This document shows, piece after piece, positions 7,101 to 15,138 of a stretch of DNA of 64,000 nt. Within the stretch, counting starts at the first letter, position 1, and every line of letters begins with the position of its first letter. The stretch is from JAJEDW01 sp963555775 (GTDB lineage: Bacteria > Acidobacteriota > Terriglobia > 20CM-2-55-15): contig CAUVWY020000009.1 of NCBI GenBank assembly GCA_963555775.3, forward strand, positions 248,001-312,000, read 5' to 3'. The notes beneath the pieces were generated by a model, which saw nothing but the letters and a program-made list of their open reading frames with translations, had not been told where the DNA came from and did not search any database. Position numbers and translations under genes: made by a program.

Positions 7101-8192
7101 ATGGAGAGGACGAAATTGACCAGCCAGGAACTGTCGGAGATCGGGGTACGGCCAGTGGAGCGAAGCGAGGAAGGGCAGTATCAAGAGCAGATGAAGCGTC
7201 ATCATTATCTGGGCGCACTGGCGAAGATCGGGGAGACGGTCTGGTACGTGGCCACATGGCGCGGGCAGTGGGTGGCGCAACTGAGCCTGTCGGCGTCGGC
7301 GCTGAAGTGCGGGGTTCGGGATCGATGGATCGGCTGGGACTTCCGCTCGCAGTATGGGCGGCTGAAACTGATCGCCAACAACAGCCGCTTTTTGATCCTG
7401 CCGGGCTGGAATCGGCCGAATGTGGGCTCGCGGGTGTTGTCAGGGACCGAGCGGCGGGCCGGGTCGGATTGGCGCGAACGGTTCGGTCATGGGTTGCTGC
7501 TGCTGGAAACGTTTGTGGATCCCCGGCGCTTCCATGGCGGCGTGTATCGCGCGTCGAACTGGTTGGAACTGGGACGGACCCGGGGATACCGGCGCACCCG
7601 GGACGGCTACAGCGCCGAAGCCGATGCCCCGAAGCTTGTCTTTGTGCGTCCCCTGTGCCGTGATGCGCGCGGGCAACTGACCCACCCTGGCCGGGAACAT
7701 CTTCAACTCACCGGAGCCCCCAAGATCATGCTCAATGCCGCACAGATGCGCCAACTCCCCCAGTGCTTCAAGACCATTCCCGATCCGCGCCGCGCTCAGG
7801 GACGGCGCCATCCCTTGTCGGCAGTGCTGGGCATCGCGGCGGGCGCGACGCTGTGCGGCATGCACGGCTATAAAGCCATCTCGGATTGGGCCGATGCCCT
7901 GGGGCAGAAAGCCCGCGAACGTTTTGGCTGCCGGCGGGAGAACGGCCGCTATGTGGTTCCCAGCGAGTTTGTGATTCGGGATTGTCTGGTCCGGATTGAA
8001 CCGGGGGCGCTGGACCGGGCGCTCAATGCGTGGAATCGGGCGTGGGGCGCCCCGGACGATGCGCTGGCCATGGATGGCAAGACGATGAAGAACGCCCTCG
8101 ACTCGGACGGGCGTCAGACCCACATCATGAGCGTGGTCGGGCATGAGTCGAAACGCTGCTACACCCAAAAAAAGTGGGAACCCTGCCTGTAG
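7101..8192 (+). CDS. IS ORF A: DUF4338 (DruA-like) plus transposase N-terminal half, copy 2
   Basis: 363 residues. It differs from copy 1 by one residue in the DUF4338 region (YSAEAD instead of YSTEAD). The other changes near its 3' end are silent. The domain order and first catalytic Asp325 are the same. It ends ten residues after the slippery heptamer, so a full transposase again requires a -1 shift into the frame beginning at 8174. TTG 7116 with GGAGAGG upstream is the alternative start. Confidence 0.85.
   Translation: MERTKLTSQELSEIGVRPVERSEEGQYQEQMKRHHYLGALAKIGETVWYVATWRGQWVAQLSLSASALKCGVRDRWIGWDFRSQYGRLKLIANNSRFLILPGWNRPNVGSRVLSGTERRAGSDWRERFGHGLLLLETFVDPRRFHGGVYRASNWLELGRTRGYRRTRDGYSAEADAPKLVFVRPLCRDARGQLTHPGREHLQLTGAPKIMLNAAQMRQLPQCFKTIPDPRRAQGRRHPLSAVLGIAAGATLCGMHGYKAISDWADALGQKARERFGCRRENGRYVVPSEFVIRDCLVRIEPGALDRALNAWNRAWGAPDDALAMDGKTMKNALDSDGRQTHIMSVVGHESKRCYTQKKWEPCL
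8168..8174 (+). other. Predicted -1 programmed frameshift site, copy 2
   Basis: A_AAA_AAG in the ORF A frame, as in the other two copies. The A7 run and following codons are unchanged although the element has diverged from copy 1 just downstream. Confidence 0.72.
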
Positions 8193-8905
8193 CCGGCGGC
8201 GAGGAGCGCAAGCGCACGAACGAAATCGGCATGGCCGTTCCCTTGCTTCAAACCTGCGACATCGCCGGCAAGGACATCACCGGCGATGCCCTGCTGACCC
8301 AACGTGCGATCGCGCACTATTTAGTCGAGCGGGGAGCGCACTATCATTTCACGGTCAAAGGCAACCAACCGACACTGGAACACGATATCGCGTTGCTGTT
8401 CCAAACCCGCGGACAACCCGACTTTGTCGAGGTCACGCCACCCGAGCATGGCCGCATCGAGACCCGACGCATTTGGTGTAGTACCGAACTCAACCACTAC
8501 CTCGACTTTCCCCACCTGGGCCAGGTCTTTCTGATCGAGCGCGAATCCATCGACAAGAAATCCGGCGCCCTCACGTGTGAAACCGCACTGGGCATCACAA
8601 ACCGCTCACCCGGCGAGGCCTCCCCCAAACGCTTACTGGCCATCAATCGCGGTCATTGGAGTATCGAAAGCGTCCATTACATCATCGACTGGAATTACGA
8701 TGAGGACCGCAGTCGAATCCGCACCGGCTTCGGCCCGGAAAACATCACCCGCCTCCGACGCTTTGCCGTCGGTATTCTCAAATCCTTTCAAAAACCCGCT
8801 CAATCGATCGCCCAATCGATGCGCAAACTCTCGTTCAATACCCGTCTCGTCTTCGACTACTTGAGAATGACTCGAAATTCATTCCCCACATCATGCTCCA
8901 TCTGA
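8174..8905 (+). CDS. IS ORF B: transposase C-terminal half, copy 2
   Basis: A 243-codon frame with GDALLTQ (second catalytic Asp) and GHWSIESVHYIIDW (catalytic Glu). It is identical in domain content to copy 1 ORF B but carries the copy 2/3 version of the divergent patch, including AIAHYLV, LEHDIALLFQ and WCSTELN. It is expected to be translated as a fusion with ORF A after the -1 shift. Confidence 0.85.
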   Translation: MGTLPVAGGEERKRTNEIGMAVPLLQTCDIAGKDITGDALLTQRAIAHYLVERGAHYHFTVKGNQPTLEHDIALLFQTRGQPDFVEVTPPEHGRIETRRIWCSTELNHYLDFPHLGQVFLIERESIDKKSGALTCETALGITNRSPGEASPKRLLAINRGHWSIESVHYIIDWNYDEDRSRIRTGFGPENITRLRRFAVGILKSFQKPAQSIAQSMRKLSFNTRLVFDYLRMTRNSFPTSCSI

Positions 8906-8921
8906 GAACAAATTTGCCGTG

Positions 8922-8931
8922 ATTCGTTGCC
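8922..8931. repeat. Target-site duplication, right side of the tandem IS pair
   Basis: ATTCGTTGCC, an exact partner of 5070-5079. Its position after copy 2 shows that the two-copy unit occupies a single target site. Confidence 0.93.
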
Positions 8932-9006
8932 TGAGCGTCATGACATGGGCTGCATGACGCGAGTATATTGGAAGTTGCCGAAGGGATAACGCAAGTCCAG
9001 CTTTGC

Positions 9007-9519
9007 CTACTCGGTGGAGTCATCGGTCCACCGCAGGCCCGGAAGGCCGTCGACGCTCGACACGTTCGCTTTGCGCTGGTACTCGCGAAGCGCCTCCTCG
9101 CTTTTATGATTCGCCCAATCGTTCAGTTGCGAACGGGCGCCCCGATAATCGAACAGTGGCACACCGTACCCGCACGAATCGCTGACGCGTTCAATCATGA
9201 CCCGAATCACCGATCGAAGGCCGTGTTCGTTCGTGTTCTTGCCCAGTCGTTGGACCAGATTCGAAAACCTGGAGTCGCCGGGTTCGATAACCTCGCCGCG
9301 TCCGTGAAGCCGAACGATCTTCGGCGCCCCTTCGAGCGCGCACAACATGATCGCGATTCGTCCGTTTTCCCGAAGGTGTGCGATGGTTTCGACCCCGCTG
9401 CCGACGTAATCCAGATAGGCCACAGTGGTGGGGTCGACGACGTGAAGCGTCTCAATCCCTTTTGGCGACAGATTGATGTGTCCGTCGGCGGCTGAGGCCT
9501 TGGTGCCGACGAAAAACAT
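9007..9519 (-). CDS. Pyridoxamine 5'-phosphate oxidase-family flavin-binding protein, 5' end probably damaged
   Basis: 170 residues from ATG 9519. The segments MFFVGTKA...GHINLSPKG, TVAYLDYVGSGVETIAHL and NGRIAIMLCALEG are characteristic of the PPOX split-barrel fold, which binds FMN or F420. The frame continues upstream as a convincing N-terminus (ATG 9577-9579, MAKTY, then SIDERLRTFIESQQ), but codon six is TGA (complement of 9562-9564). The original gene therefore probably began at 9579 and was cut by a nonsense mutation. The shortened product may still start at 9519, though no clear ribosome-binding site precedes it. The substrate is unknown. The tandem insertion sequences end 85 bp beyond its 3' end. 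Confidence 0.78.
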   Translation of the reverse strand: MFFVGTKASAADGHINLSPKGIETLHVVDPTTVAYLDYVGSGVETIAHLRENGRIAIMLCALEGAPKIVRLHGRGEVIEPGDSRFSNLVQRLGKNTNEHGLRSVIRVMIERVSDSCGYGVPLFDYRGARSQLNDWANHKSEEALREYQRKANVSSVDGLPGLRWTDDSTE

Positions 9520-9655
9520 CTGCTGGGACTCGATGAATGTTCGGAGCCGTTCGTCGATCGATCAGTATGTCTTGGCCATCGTCGGGTTTCCAATGGATCA
9601 GAATAGCGGGTTTTCGGGATTACTTCTATGGGTGGCGGGAAGGCGAATGGTTTCA

Positions 9656-9687
9656 CGGGCCATGAGCGTGGGAGCTCTCATGGCCCG
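9656..9687. other. Strong hairpin downstream of the alpha/beta hydrolase gene
   Basis: CGGGCCATGAG (9656-9666) and CTCATGGCCCG (9677-9687) are perfect 11-bp arms around a 10-base loop. It lies about 57 bp beyond the hydrolase stop, in the 164-bp gap before the PPOX gene. It lacks a T-run on either strand, so it is not a classical intrinsic terminator. It may protect a 3' end or be a repeat remnant. Nothing else was recognised in this gap. Confidence 0.5.
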
Positions 9688-9743
9688 GGGACGAGTTGGG
9701 CAGACCGTGGCGAAACCCGCGAGTTCCGCCGTGGGACGAGACG

Positions 9744-10643
9744 CTACTTCCCGATCGTTCGCTTCAGAAACTCTATGGCCGGGGGAAGATGTTTTTCGTC
9801 GAAGAAACCGGGCCCACCGTGAGCCGAGCCGTGAACGGCATCGAAATCGACGTCCAGACCCAGCGCTTCGTACGCGCCTTCAAGTTGATGGGCCTGATTG
9901 ATCGGCATCTGAGGATCGCGGTCCCCGTGGAACAGCAGCAGGGGCGGATCGTTCGCATCCACGTGATAGACCGGGCTGGCGAGTTGCGCGATTTCGGGAG
10001 CGTCTTCGGGCAGGGCGCCGAGCAACTGTTCCAGTGCCGGTGGGCGCATGCTCAATCCGAACGGCGTCGACTGGTCAAGGATCGTCGTCAGGTCCGAGGC
10101 GCCGAAGTAGCTGATAATGGCCTGGATGTCGGACGACACGTTTGCGTGGCCGCCGATGTCGCCTTCGAGTTCCGCATGTCCGTTGGTCACGCCGACCAGA
10201 GCGGCCAGGTGCCCACCCGAGGATTGACCCGTAATGGCAAAGTTTTCAGGGTTGTAGCCGTAATCATCGGCGTGAGAGCGGAGAAAGCGAATGGCCCCCT
10301 TGATGTCGTGGACCATTGCCGGGAACTGCGCATCGCCCGATTGACGGAAGTCCAGGCTGGCCATGGCAAATCCGTTCTCGGGAAAGACCATGGGTGCACG
10401 GTCCTTGTTGCCGGCCCGCCACGCGCCGCCGTGAACGAATACCACCAAGGGTGGCGAATCAATGTTCGCCGGCATGTAGATGTCGAGTCCCATTTCCGTG
10501 CCGTCCACGGTTCCGTACACGACATCCCGGTGTTCCTGGATGTCCTGCGCCCCCGATACCTGGGGCAGTAGTAACAGGATGACGGCGAGTGCGGGAACGG
10601 CCAGCGAAAAACGTTGGCTCGAATTGTTGTGAGTCAGATGCAT
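9744..10643 (-). CDS. Secreted alpha/beta hydrolase (esterase/lipase, BD-FAE-like)
   Basis: A 299-residue protein. An N-terminal signal peptide (SLAVPALAVILLLLPQVSGA) indicates export. The alpha/beta hydrolase signature is complete: oxyanion-hole HGGAW at 71-75, nucleophile Ser141 in GQSSGG, the acidic residue in LLLFHGDRDPQMPI, and a catalytic His in HGSAHGG near 273. LDIYMPAN plus HGGAW resembles the esterase/feruloyl-esterase group that acts on small acyl esters. The natural substrate cannot be read from sequence. It is a single gene, separated upstream by a GC-rich repeat array and downstream by a hairpin. Confidence 0.85.
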   Translation of the reverse strand: MHLTHNNSSQRFSLAVPALAVILLLLPQVSGAQDIQEHRDVVYGTVDGTEMGLDIYMPANIDSPPLVVFVHGGAWRAGNKDRAPMVFPENGFAMASLDFRQSGDAQFPAMVHDIKGAIRFLRSHADDYGYNPENFAITGQSSGGHLAALVGVTNGHAELEGDIGGHANVSSDIQAIISYFGASDLTTILDQSTPFGLSMRPPALEQLLGALPEDAPEIAQLASPVYHVDANDPPLLLFHGDRDPQMPINQAHQLEGAYEALGLDVDFDAVHGSAHGGPGFFDEKHLPPAIEFLKRTIGK

Positions 10644-10853
10644 GGTGCTTGGCTCCTGCTGATTTTGAAAATCGATTAGATAGCATATTGCGGTTGGGCC
10701 TGGATCGCCACAATATTGAGCAAAGCCCGATGCGTTCGGAACGGATGAGGCGATCGGTCAGGAAAAAGACGATGGCTTGGGCACGCTTGCGCGCTTCCAA
10801 CTGGCGCAAGGTAGGGCGCATATCGTTGCATCCGCAGAAGCGCATGTCCGTGC

Positions 10854-10978
10854 GCGCTTGACCCGGCGCGAGGAACGCGCCGCTACGCGCCCGGCGCGAG
10901 GAACGCGCCGCTACGCGCCCGCGCTTGATCCGGCGCGAGGAACGCGCCGCTACGCGCCCGGCGCGAGGAACGCGCCGT
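10854..10978. repeat. REP-like GC-rich hairpin array
   Basis: A 28-base unit beginning GGCGCGAGGAACGCGCC and continuing GCTACGCGCCC occurs at 10865, 10893, 10932 and 10960. The units form two pairs, each preceded by GCGCTTGAYCC. Each unit can fold as GGCGCG/CGCGCC with a five-base loop. The same unit recurs near 52.75, 53.68 and 58.33 kb. The 356 bp between the hydrolase and the membrane-protein gene hold this array and no convincing gene. Confidence 0.85.
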
Positions 10979-10999
10979 ACCTTGCGCCATCTCAGGCGG

Positions 11000-11368
11000 C
11001 TATGCCCCGGCAAACACCATCAGGATTCCGAATCCCGCGGCGAACGCCGCGGACATCCGAACGATTATCGGAGGCCGCTCCAGCCACCAATCGATGAGCC
11101 GGTCCAGGCGTTCGCGTCCGACTAGCAGGGCCGAAGCAGCCGCGACGATGGCGATGATTCCGATGACCTGAACCACGACCGGCATCCTGCTGGCTGGCGC
11201 CGCCGACAGGCAAATCACGCCCATGACCATTCGGATTCCGACGGCCGCGATGAATCGCGACTCCGACTTCCAGTTTCCAATGACCTCGATGAAGTAACGC
11301 GGCACGACGATTCCGATCAAACCGATCAGCGTGATGAGCACTCCAAAAATCGATACAACGTACGCCAC
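11000..11368 (-). CDS. Small integral membrane protein of unknown function
   Basis: 122 residues with about four hydrophobic segments: VVSIFGVLITLIGLIGIVV near the N-terminus, FIAAVGIRMVMGVICL, VVVQVIGIIAIVAAASALLV, and MSAAFAAGFGILMVFAGA at the C-terminus. A charged loop (GRERLDRLIDWWLERP) precedes the last helix. No catalytic motif is visible and I do not recognise the family. It lies 36 bp downstream of the DUF2007 gene on the same strand, so the two may be cotranscribed. The REP-like array starts just beyond its stop. Confidence 0.65.
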   Translation of the reverse strand: MAYVVSIFGVLITLIGLIGIVVPRYFIEVIGNWKSESRFIAAVGIRMVMGVICLSAAPASRMPVVVQVIGIIAIVAAASALLVGRERLDRLIDWWLERPPIIVRMSAAFAAGFGILMVFAGA

Positions 11369-11404
11369 GGCTTGTCCTCCTGGACCGGCCGGTTCCGGTG
11401 GGGG

Positions 11405-11725
11405 TTAACCGCCGGAGGACTCCACCGGCCTCTGGCTCTGACAGCTCCAGCACAGATCGAATTCGGCCTCGATCGCCTCTCCGCACTTTGGGCAAGTCCA
11501 CGGCACGGAAGCCGGCCGCAGCCCTCCGGCCATGATTTCCCGAGCGGCCTTTTCCTTGGTATGGTCCAGGATCCACAATTCAACGAAAGCCTCGCTCAAG
11601 GGGATTTCACCCATGACGGACCGGCGGAACTCGCCCAGGACCTGGCACGGAATCCCATTGGTCTCGAGCGCGTTCTTGATGTTGTGAATGTCGATGCTGC
11701 TCATTGAACTGTGAATTTTGATCAT
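11405..11725 (-). CDS. DUF2007-family protein with C-terminal zinc ribbon
   Basis: 106 residues. The N-terminal half has the DUF2007 pattern of a small ferredoxin-like domain (DIHNIKNALETNGIPCQVLG then AFVELWILDHTKEKAAREI). The C-terminal half is a zinc ribbon with CPKC at 78-81 and CWSC at 92-95. DUF2007 domains resemble putative signal-transducing PII-like modules. The specific role is unknown. ATG 11704 (residue 8) is an alternative start. The upstream 162 bp to the next gene show no recognised feature. Confidence 0.75.
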   Translation of the reverse strand: MIKIHSSMSSIDIHNIKNALETNGIPCQVLGEFRRSVMGEIPLSEAFVELWILDHTKEKAAREIMAGGLRPASVPWTCPKCGEAIEAEFDLCWSCQSQRPVESSGG

Positions 11726-11887
11726 GCGCGTCGTACCGTGGGATTTTGCGGTGAACTGTGAGTATGTGCGTTAAACCGTGCTGTCCTTGCAGACTTTAGC
11801 GAAATCGGCCGACCGGGTTCAGTATAACGCAGCCCCCGATTCCTCCTTGGCGCGACCGTGCAGTGTTTTGCCGCGGGCTCTTACACT

Positions 11888-12856
11888 TCAACGCCAGTCG
11901 TCGATGACGAAAGCGTCCGGCCTGCAGAATCCGGGTTGATCGGGCCGATGCATCCGAACGCCCGTTCGCGAGACTGTATATCCCGCCGCGAGCATGTCTT
12001 CATGGGCGTCGCACCGGGCGGCGCTCATCCCCGCGACCAGTCGCCGGGCGCCGGCCTGTGCCGCGAAGGATTGACACGCGTCGAGAAGCCTGCCGAAATG
12101 AGCCCGCGCATCCGGACCCGCTGCCGCGGCGCCAAACTTGATGTAGCAAACGCCGCTTCCGGCTTCGCTCCCGGCGCCAGTGTGGCAGACGGCAAATCCG
12201 GCCAGTTCTTTGTCCTGAATCACGACCGTGTCCCCGATGGACTGCTCCGCGACCGATCGGATCTCGGGCGTGACGTCGAGTCCGGGATGGATGGCATCGG
12301 TCAGAATCCGGCACATTGAAAGTGCCTCGGATCGCTGCCCCCGGCCGAGTTGCGAATATGCGGTCCAGTCTTCGAACCCGGCATCGCCCGCCAATACGGT
12401 GCGTTCGAATATGGAAGTCAGGGCGCGGGGCTGGAAGCCGAACTTCCGATAGAGGCTGATGTGTTTGGGACTATCGGCCAGGGTGAACAGGCCGGCATGC
12501 GTGACGCCCCAGGCGTCGAGCGACTCCACGACGGGCGCCATTAACGCGTTGGCGAATCCGCGATTCCACAACGCGGGGTCCAGCGATAGCGGTCCGAAGA
12601 ATCCGAAGGAGCCCCAGCGCGTTGCGAAGTTGGAACCGGCGACCCTGCCGTCCACTTCGAGCGCGAATGCCGAGGCGGGGCTCGCCTTCCACCGGGTGAA
12701 AACGTAGTTTGCATCGCCCATGAATTCAGAGGGTTTCCGGTACCCCCTCGCGGTTCCGAAAGCGATCCTCATGATCCGATCGGCCTCGTCCAGATCGCTC
12801 GCCCTGAGCCGCCGGATCGAGTCGGCCTGCCGATCGCGATCCCGGCTACCACACAC
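11888..12856 (-). CDS. GNAT-family N-acetyltransferase
   Basis: 322 residues. The first half is a recognisable GNAT fold: IRRLRASDLDEADRIMRIAF, then FALEVDGRVAGSNFATRWG, LSLDPALWNRGFANALM and LYRKFGFQPRAL. The second half (from about residue 165) contains FAVCHTGAGSEAGSGVCYIKFG and FGRLLDACQSFAAQAGARRLV, and looks like a second, degenerate GNAT domain. The acyl acceptor is unknown. Its start overlaps the 3' end of the sulfatase gene by 11 bp, so the two are probably translated from one message. Confidence 0.78.
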   Translation of the reverse strand: MCGSRDRDRQADSIRRLRASDLDEADRIMRIAFGTARGYRKPSEFMGDANYVFTRWKASPASAFALEVDGRVAGSNFATRWGSFGFFGPLSLDPALWNRGFANALMAPVVESLDAWGVTHAGLFTLADSPKHISLYRKFGFQPRALTSIFERTVLAGDAGFEDWTAYSQLGRGQRSEALSMCRILTDAIHPGLDVTPEIRSVAEQSIGDTVVIQDKELAGFAVCHTGAGSEAGSGVCYIKFGAAAAGPDARAHFGRLLDACQSFAAQAGARRLVAGMSAARCDAHEDMLAAGYTVSRTGVRMHRPDQPGFCRPDAFVIDDWR

Positions 12857-14414
12857 CGATCGTCACTCCTCCGGCCTCGGCCGGGCTCGGCCAGTTCTCG
12901 ACCGCTTCGTCGGTCATTCCCGTTCGATTGCGCCGTTCCCGCATCCATTCGAACAGGCGGTCGTACAACTCGTTCCGGGTGGACTGGTGCGCGGAATCCG
13001 TTCCCAGATCGACGAGTTCGTCCGGATCGTTCCCGAGGTCGAACAACTGGGGAGGGAAGTCCCGCCCGAAATGGACGAGCTTCCACCGATCGGTCCGCAC
13101 CATCACCATGCGTGCCTCCCTGGGGCCAAGCCCCAGCTTGCGCGCCGTTGGATAGATCGCGTAGTCGAGTTCCGAAAATGCCGTTTCGCGCGGCCATTCG
13201 CTCGTGCCCCGAAGCAGGGGAAGAAGAGACCGGCCTTCGATGATATGGTTCGGCGCCGGTAGTCCAAGCGCCTCCAGAAACGTCGGCGCCAAGTCCACTC
13301 CCTGAACCAGCGCGGCGCTTTCGCTGCCGCGTCGCGCACCGGTCGACGGGTCGACGACGATGAGGGGGACCCTGACGCCCTGTTCGTACATGAACTCCTT
13401 CTCGCCCTGCCAGTGGTCGCCCAGATAGTCGCCGTGGTCGGAGGTGAAAACGATCATCGTGTCTTCGGCGCGTCCGGCGGCTTCCAGGTGCCCTGTCAGC
13501 CGTCCGAGGTGAGTATCCACCTGCCGGACCAGCCCCATGTATGCCGGAACCACGTTGGACCTCACCTCGTCTTTCGAAAAACTCCGGCTCTCGGGATGTT
13601 CCTGAAAACCTCTGAAGATGGGGTTGGCGGTGTTCCGCTCCGCATTGGAGCGCACCGGGGCGGGGCAGTCCTGGGGTCCGAACATGTCGTGATACGGGGC
13701 CGAAACGATATATGGCCAGTGCGGTTTGATGAACGAAACGTGCAGGCACCAGGGCTTGCCGCCCTGCTCGTCGATAAAGTCGATCGCGCGGTCGACCGTC
13801 CAGGCGGACTCGGACAACCGATCGGGGATGCGCGACGCCCGGTGCGCGTTTCGCAGCCGCCAGCCGCTGGCGATCCTGCCGTATTCATCCAACCCCGCGT
13901 TCGCGTACTCATGCCAGGGATTGGGACCGTCATACCCCTTGGCCTTCAGGTATGCGTTGTACGGCGCGTGCCGGATCTGGACGCCATCGGGGTGAATGCC
14001 GTCGTCGCGCGCGTATGGCTCGAAGCCGCCTTCGGCGATCCAGAAGCCCGGTCCGTCCGATGGCGAAAGTCCCAGTCGGCGGATCCCTTCGATGTCGGGC
14101 TCGTGATGCGTCTTCCCGACCACGGTAGTCCGGATTCCGGCCGGGCGCAGGTAGTCTCCCAAAGTGCGCTCGCCCGCGGGGAGCGGCACGAAATTCCACG
14201 TCGCGCCGTGCGAGAAGGTGTACCGGCCCGTGTAGTACGACATCCTTGAAGGCCCGCAGACCGGCGCCGTGACGTAAGCGCGGTCGAAGCGCATGCCGCG
14301 TGCGGCCAGACGATCGATGTTCGGTGTGAGCGGGGCTTTCGCCCCGTAGCAGGACAGGTAGTCCGCACGAAGCTGGTCGCACATGATGAAGAGAATGTTG
14401 CGGACCGCCGTCAT
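12846..14414 (-). CDS. Sulfatase / phosphonate monoester hydrolase-family enzyme
   Basis: 522 residues from ATG 14414 (ATG 14429 is also in frame). The alkaline-phosphatase-superfamily sulfatase layout is clear: NILFIMCDQLRADYLSCYG with metal-binding Asp13, and the formylglycine motif C-G-P-S-R at Cys53, which fits CxPxR. The sequence continues as MSYYTGRY, VVGKTHHEPD and IVFTSDHGDYLGDHW. Cys53 would be converted to formylglycine to hydrolyse sulfate or phosphonate esters. The CGPSRMSYYTGR wording resembles the phosphonate monoester hydrolase group as much as aryl-sulfatases, so the substrate is open. No signal peptide is visible, suggesting cytoplasmic action. Confidence 0.85.
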   Translation of the reverse strand: MTAVRNILFIMCDQLRADYLSCYGAKAPLTPNIDRLAARGMRFDRAYVTAPVCGPSRMSYYTGRYTFSHGATWNFVPLPAGERTLGDYLRPAGIRTTVVGKTHHEPDIEGIRRLGLSPSDGPGFWIAEGGFEPYARDDGIHPDGVQIRHAPYNAYLKAKGYDGPNPWHEYANAGLDEYGRIASGWRLRNAHRASRIPDRLSESAWTVDRAIDFIDEQGGKPWCLHVSFIKPHWPYIVSAPYHDMFGPQDCPAPVRSNAERNTANPIFRGFQEHPESRSFSKDEVRSNVVPAYMGLVRQVDTHLGRLTGHLEAAGRAEDTMIVFTSDHGDYLGDHWQGEKEFMYEQGVRVPLIVVDPSTGARRGSESAALVQGVDLAPTFLEALGLPAPNHIIEGRSLLPLLRGTSEWPRETAFSELDYAIYPTARKLGLGPREARMVMVRTDRWKLVHFGRDFPPQLFDLGNDPDELVDLGTDSAHQSTRNELYDRLFEWMRERRNRTGMTDEAVENWPSPAEAGGVTIGVW

Positions 14415-14478
14415 GGCAATGAAGCCCAATCGTTACGACAACGCGAACCGACGGGCAGCCAGACCTCCGAAACTCGGA

Positions 14479-15138
14479 TCATCGCGGGGCGTCCGGGTTG
14501 GTATCGGCCTCCGGCTGCGCATTCGGCGGAGCGTTCTCCCCGCGGAGGATTGCGAGCAGTTCGTCGGTAATCTCGATATCCTGAACCGCGAGAATCAGGC
14601 CGATCTCTGGGGCCGAGGTATCCACGATCACGTCGAACCCGTTCTCCTCGCCGTAAGTCTGCACCAACTCGAATACCTTTTCGGCGATCGGTGCGAGCAA
14701 CTGCTGCCGCAACTGGTTGAGATCTCCCTGGACATCGCTATTCAAGCGTTCGATTTCCTGGCGAAGCCGTTCGATTCGGTCCAGCAAATCCGACAGCCCG
14801 TCGTCGGCCGGCGTATCGGGTGAAGTCAGCAGCCGCTCCGCTTCACGGAGTTCTTCCTGCCTCGCCTGAATCTCGTTTGTTCTTTCAGCGAGGACCATGG
14901 ACCATTGTTCCGACGCCCGTTCGAAGTCGGGGCTTCCTTCGACCACTTCCTGCACGTGCACCGCGCCGAGCTTCGAACCGACGATCTGCGCATCCACCGC
15001 CGGAGAGAATGCGAGGAGCAGCAGGGCGGTCAGCGCGCCAAACGCGAAAGCGCGCCGGCGGTGCGTGGCTGCCCCTCGAAACCTGCGCCAACCCGCGGGG
15101 CTACGTTGAGGGCACCTAGCAGCCTGTCGGACTAACAC
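14479..15138 (-). CDS. OmpH/Skp-like periplasmic chaperone, start altered by a MITE
   Basis: The mature part has signal-peptide core FGALTALLLLAFSPAVDAQ and then a long helical, coiled-coil-rich body (TNEIQARQEELREAERLLT, DLLDRIERLRQEIERLNSDV). The C-terminal Skp-like cap follows (PIAEKVFELVQTYGEENGF, DVIVDTSAPEIGLILAVQDI). Skp/OmpH proteins hold unfolded outer-membrane proteins in the periplasm. No ATG or GTG start lies between the signal peptide and the MITE at 15116-15245. The open frame runs into the MITE, whose GTG (15136-15138) is the nearest usable start, with an inserted MLVRQAAR leader. The original start was probably displaced by the insertion. Confidence 0.75.
   Translation of the reverse strand: MLVRQAARCPQRSPAGWRRFRGAATHRRRAFAFGALTALLLLAFSPAVDAQIVGSKLGAVHVQEVVEGSPDFERASEQWSMVLAERTNEIQARQEELREAERLLTSPDTPADDGLSDLLDRIERLRQEIERLNSDVQGDLNQLRQQLLAPIAEKVFELVQTYGEENGFDVIVDTSAPEIGLILAVQDIEITDELLAILRGENAPPNAQPEADTNPDAPR

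Larger units (their letters stand above)
7006..8921 (+). mobile_element. ISAs1-family insertion sequence with DruA-like domain, copy 2
   Basis: 1916 bp, the same length, orientation and inverted-repeat tips as copy 1. It agrees with copy 3 across the patch where copy 1 diverges. It differs from copy 3 at only a few positions (for example one base near the left end, and two bases around codons for KLSFN near the right end). Promoter, ORF A, slippery heptamer and ORF B are all intact. Confidence 0.93.

Noticed and set aside
5080..8921. Druantia anti-phage defence system
   Set aside because: The DUF4338 domain is inside an insertion sequence and fused in frame to a transposase. There is no large DruE-type helicase or other Druantia gene nearby.
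5080..8921. Composite transposon carrying cargo between IS copies
   Set aside because: Only 10 bp separate copies 1 and 2, so there is no cargo. Copy 3 lies 30 kb away with its own target duplication, arguing against a composite bracketing the intervening genes.
10854..10978. CRISPR array
   Set aside because: The 28-base units are contiguous or spaced by a repeated 11-base lead, with no unique spacers and no cas genes. The units are internally palindromic REP-like hairpins.
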